From the NCBI RefSeq assembly GCF_030147005.1, contig NZ_JASLAW010000205.1:1-23934 (forward strand): a stretch of DNA of 23,934 nucleotides, read 5' to 3'. Source of the DNA: Pseudomonas sp. (GTDB lineage: Bacteria; Pseudomonadota; Gammaproteobacteria; Pseudomonadales; Pseudomonadaceae). The position numbers and the translations under genes are program-made. How positions within the stretch are numbered: position 1 is the stretch's first letter; each line of letters begins with the position of its first letter. This document shows positions 23,221 to 23,934 of the stretch, piece by piece. The notes under the pieces are model-generated. The model made no database searches. It was not told where the DNA came from and saw only the letters and a program-made list of their open reading frames with translations.

Positions 23221-23766
23221 TCATCGCAATGGGTTGTCGATCTGGATATAGAAGGCATAGATGCCCAGCACCAGCCAGAACCCCATGAACAACCAGGGCG
23301 CACGCATGGAAAACAGCAGTGACTTGCGGTAGCCCTTGTGGGTCGACTCCATTTCGGAAAACAGCGGCGATTCATCGTAGGCCATGCCCATGACCGGCTC
23401 ACTGCGCAACAGCTCACTTTGTTTGTAGTGCCAGTGATCGATGATCTCGTAGGCGGCACGTATGCCGGGCCAGGCGTTGAGTGAGCTGAGAATACCCAGC
23501 GCGGCGAGAATGACCGGCACGATCAGGGTGAACAACTTGCCCCACTCCGGGTTGAGATTGCCCATCCCGGAGACAAAGGCAATCACCAGGAACGATTGTG
23601 CGGTGAGGTAGGCATCGGTGCGGTTGGCCAGGATGCTGGTTTCGTACTGGATCTCGCGACGATAGAAGTCGAGACGGTCCTTGGGGGAACCGAAGATTTT
23701 GGCGTTGTGCTCGCTGTGGTCGGTCAGAGCCGCTTCCGGGCTGTTGGGCGAAATGATTCTGGGCAC
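23221..23766 (-). CDS. membrane protein of unknown function
   Basis: A 181-residue protein with a hydrophilic N-terminus (residues 1-50) and three hydrophobic stretches: AQSFLVIAFVSGM (about 56-68), LFTLIVPVILAALGILSSL (about 77-95) and LFMGFWLVLGIYAFYIQI (about 158-175). A soluble loop of about 60 residues containing IIDHWHYKQSELL lies between the last two. The start is GTG at 23766, with GGAG seven bases upstream; there is no in-frame ATG nearby. The layout (helix DRLDFYRREIQYE, helix pair, soluble loop, helix) recalls small uncharacterised inner-membrane proteins, but I cannot name the family with confidence. It is upstream of the two tiny genes on the same strand. Confidence 0.75.
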   Translation of the reverse strand: MPRIISPNSPEAALTDHSEHNAKIFGSPKDRLDFYRREIQYETSILANRTDAYLTAQSFLVIAFVSGMGNLNPEWGKLFTLIVPVILAALGILSSLNAWPGIRAAYEIIDHWHYKQSELLRSEPVMGMAYDESPLFSEMESTHKGYRKSLLFSMRAPWLFMGFWLVLGIYAFYIQIDNPLR

Positions 23767-23852
23767 GACGGGGCTCCATCAGGTTTCAAGGCTAATTAGA
23801 TGAAGCGGGCCTGGTTGAAGTTCAAGTTAGTCGCGCACCAAATCAAAGCATC

Positions 23853-23934
23853 GTGGCGAGGGAGCTTGCTCCCGCTGGAGGGCGCAACGCTTCCGCTTTT
23901 TGGGGGCCGCTTCGCAGCCCGGCGGGAGCAAGCT
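23853..23934. repeat. REP doublet cut by the window end
   Basis: The first copy (23853-23878) begins GTGGCGAGGGAGCTTGC and matches the copy at 5754-5779. An inverted partner starts at 23919 (CCGGCGGGAGCAAGCT) and runs off the end. It sits upstream of the membrane-protein gene. Confidence 0.85.

Overview
The window is a chromosomal segment of a Pseudomonas, most likely of the P. fluorescens group. The GC-rich coding bias, near-identical REP palindromes between genes, and protein families such as PA4872-type oxaloacetate decarboxylase, a BdlA-like chemoreceptor and RlhA all point there. This assignment rests on recognition, not on a database search. No tRNA, rRNA, CRISPR array, transposase, integrase or phage gene was found.

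Layout. (1) 158-4456 holds a LysR regulator running towards a leftward set: a sulfonate/taurine-type periplasmic binding protein, a flavin-dependent monooxygenase of the NtaA/SnaA/DszA class and a bicupin protein. There is no permease or ATPase. (2) 4792-5661 is the oxaloacetate decarboxylase. (3) 5662-6024 is a gene-free strip with a REP doublet, a 13-bp tandem repeat and the last ~25 codons of a decayed amino-acid ABC ATPase. (4) 6025-7380 is a soluble double-PAS chemoreceptor like BdlA. It is followed by a RidA-family protein and the 23S rRNA hydroxylase rlhA. (5) A second REP doublet separates rlhA from an EamA exporter, which is divergent from an Lrp/AsnC regulator across a striking inverted repeat. 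(6) 11676-17648 is a five-gene leftward operon: ribose-type sugar ABC importer (ATPase, permease, binding protein), LacI regulator and xylulokinase, with a perfect LacI-type palindrome in its promoter. (7) 17964-20929 is a rightward signalling cassette: cytosolic PAS histidine kinase, stand-alone receiver, and receiver-EAL cyclic-di-GMP phosphodiesterase. (8) 21039-23766 holds a CPA1 cation/proton antiporter, a small HTH protein, two tiny acidic or disordered proteins (one of only 44 residues) and a membrane protein of unknown function. REP palindromes lie at both ends of the window.

How the genes work together. The sugar operon looks self-contained for import, phosphorylation and repression, but lacks the isomerase or dehydrogenase that would make D-xylulose from another sugar. 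The kinase/receiver/EAL cassette and the BdlA-like receptor both belong to the motile-to-sessile decision, although nothing in the sequence links them directly. The monooxygenase cluster probably takes up and oxidises a small organosulfur or related compound; its substrate cannot be read from the sequence.

No wholly new system is evident. The most interesting points are the operator/start-codon dyad of the EamA exporter, the three-gene c-di-GMP signalling cassette, the REP-encoded protein tail, the decayed ABC fragment with its tandem repeat, and the small-protein pair at the right end.
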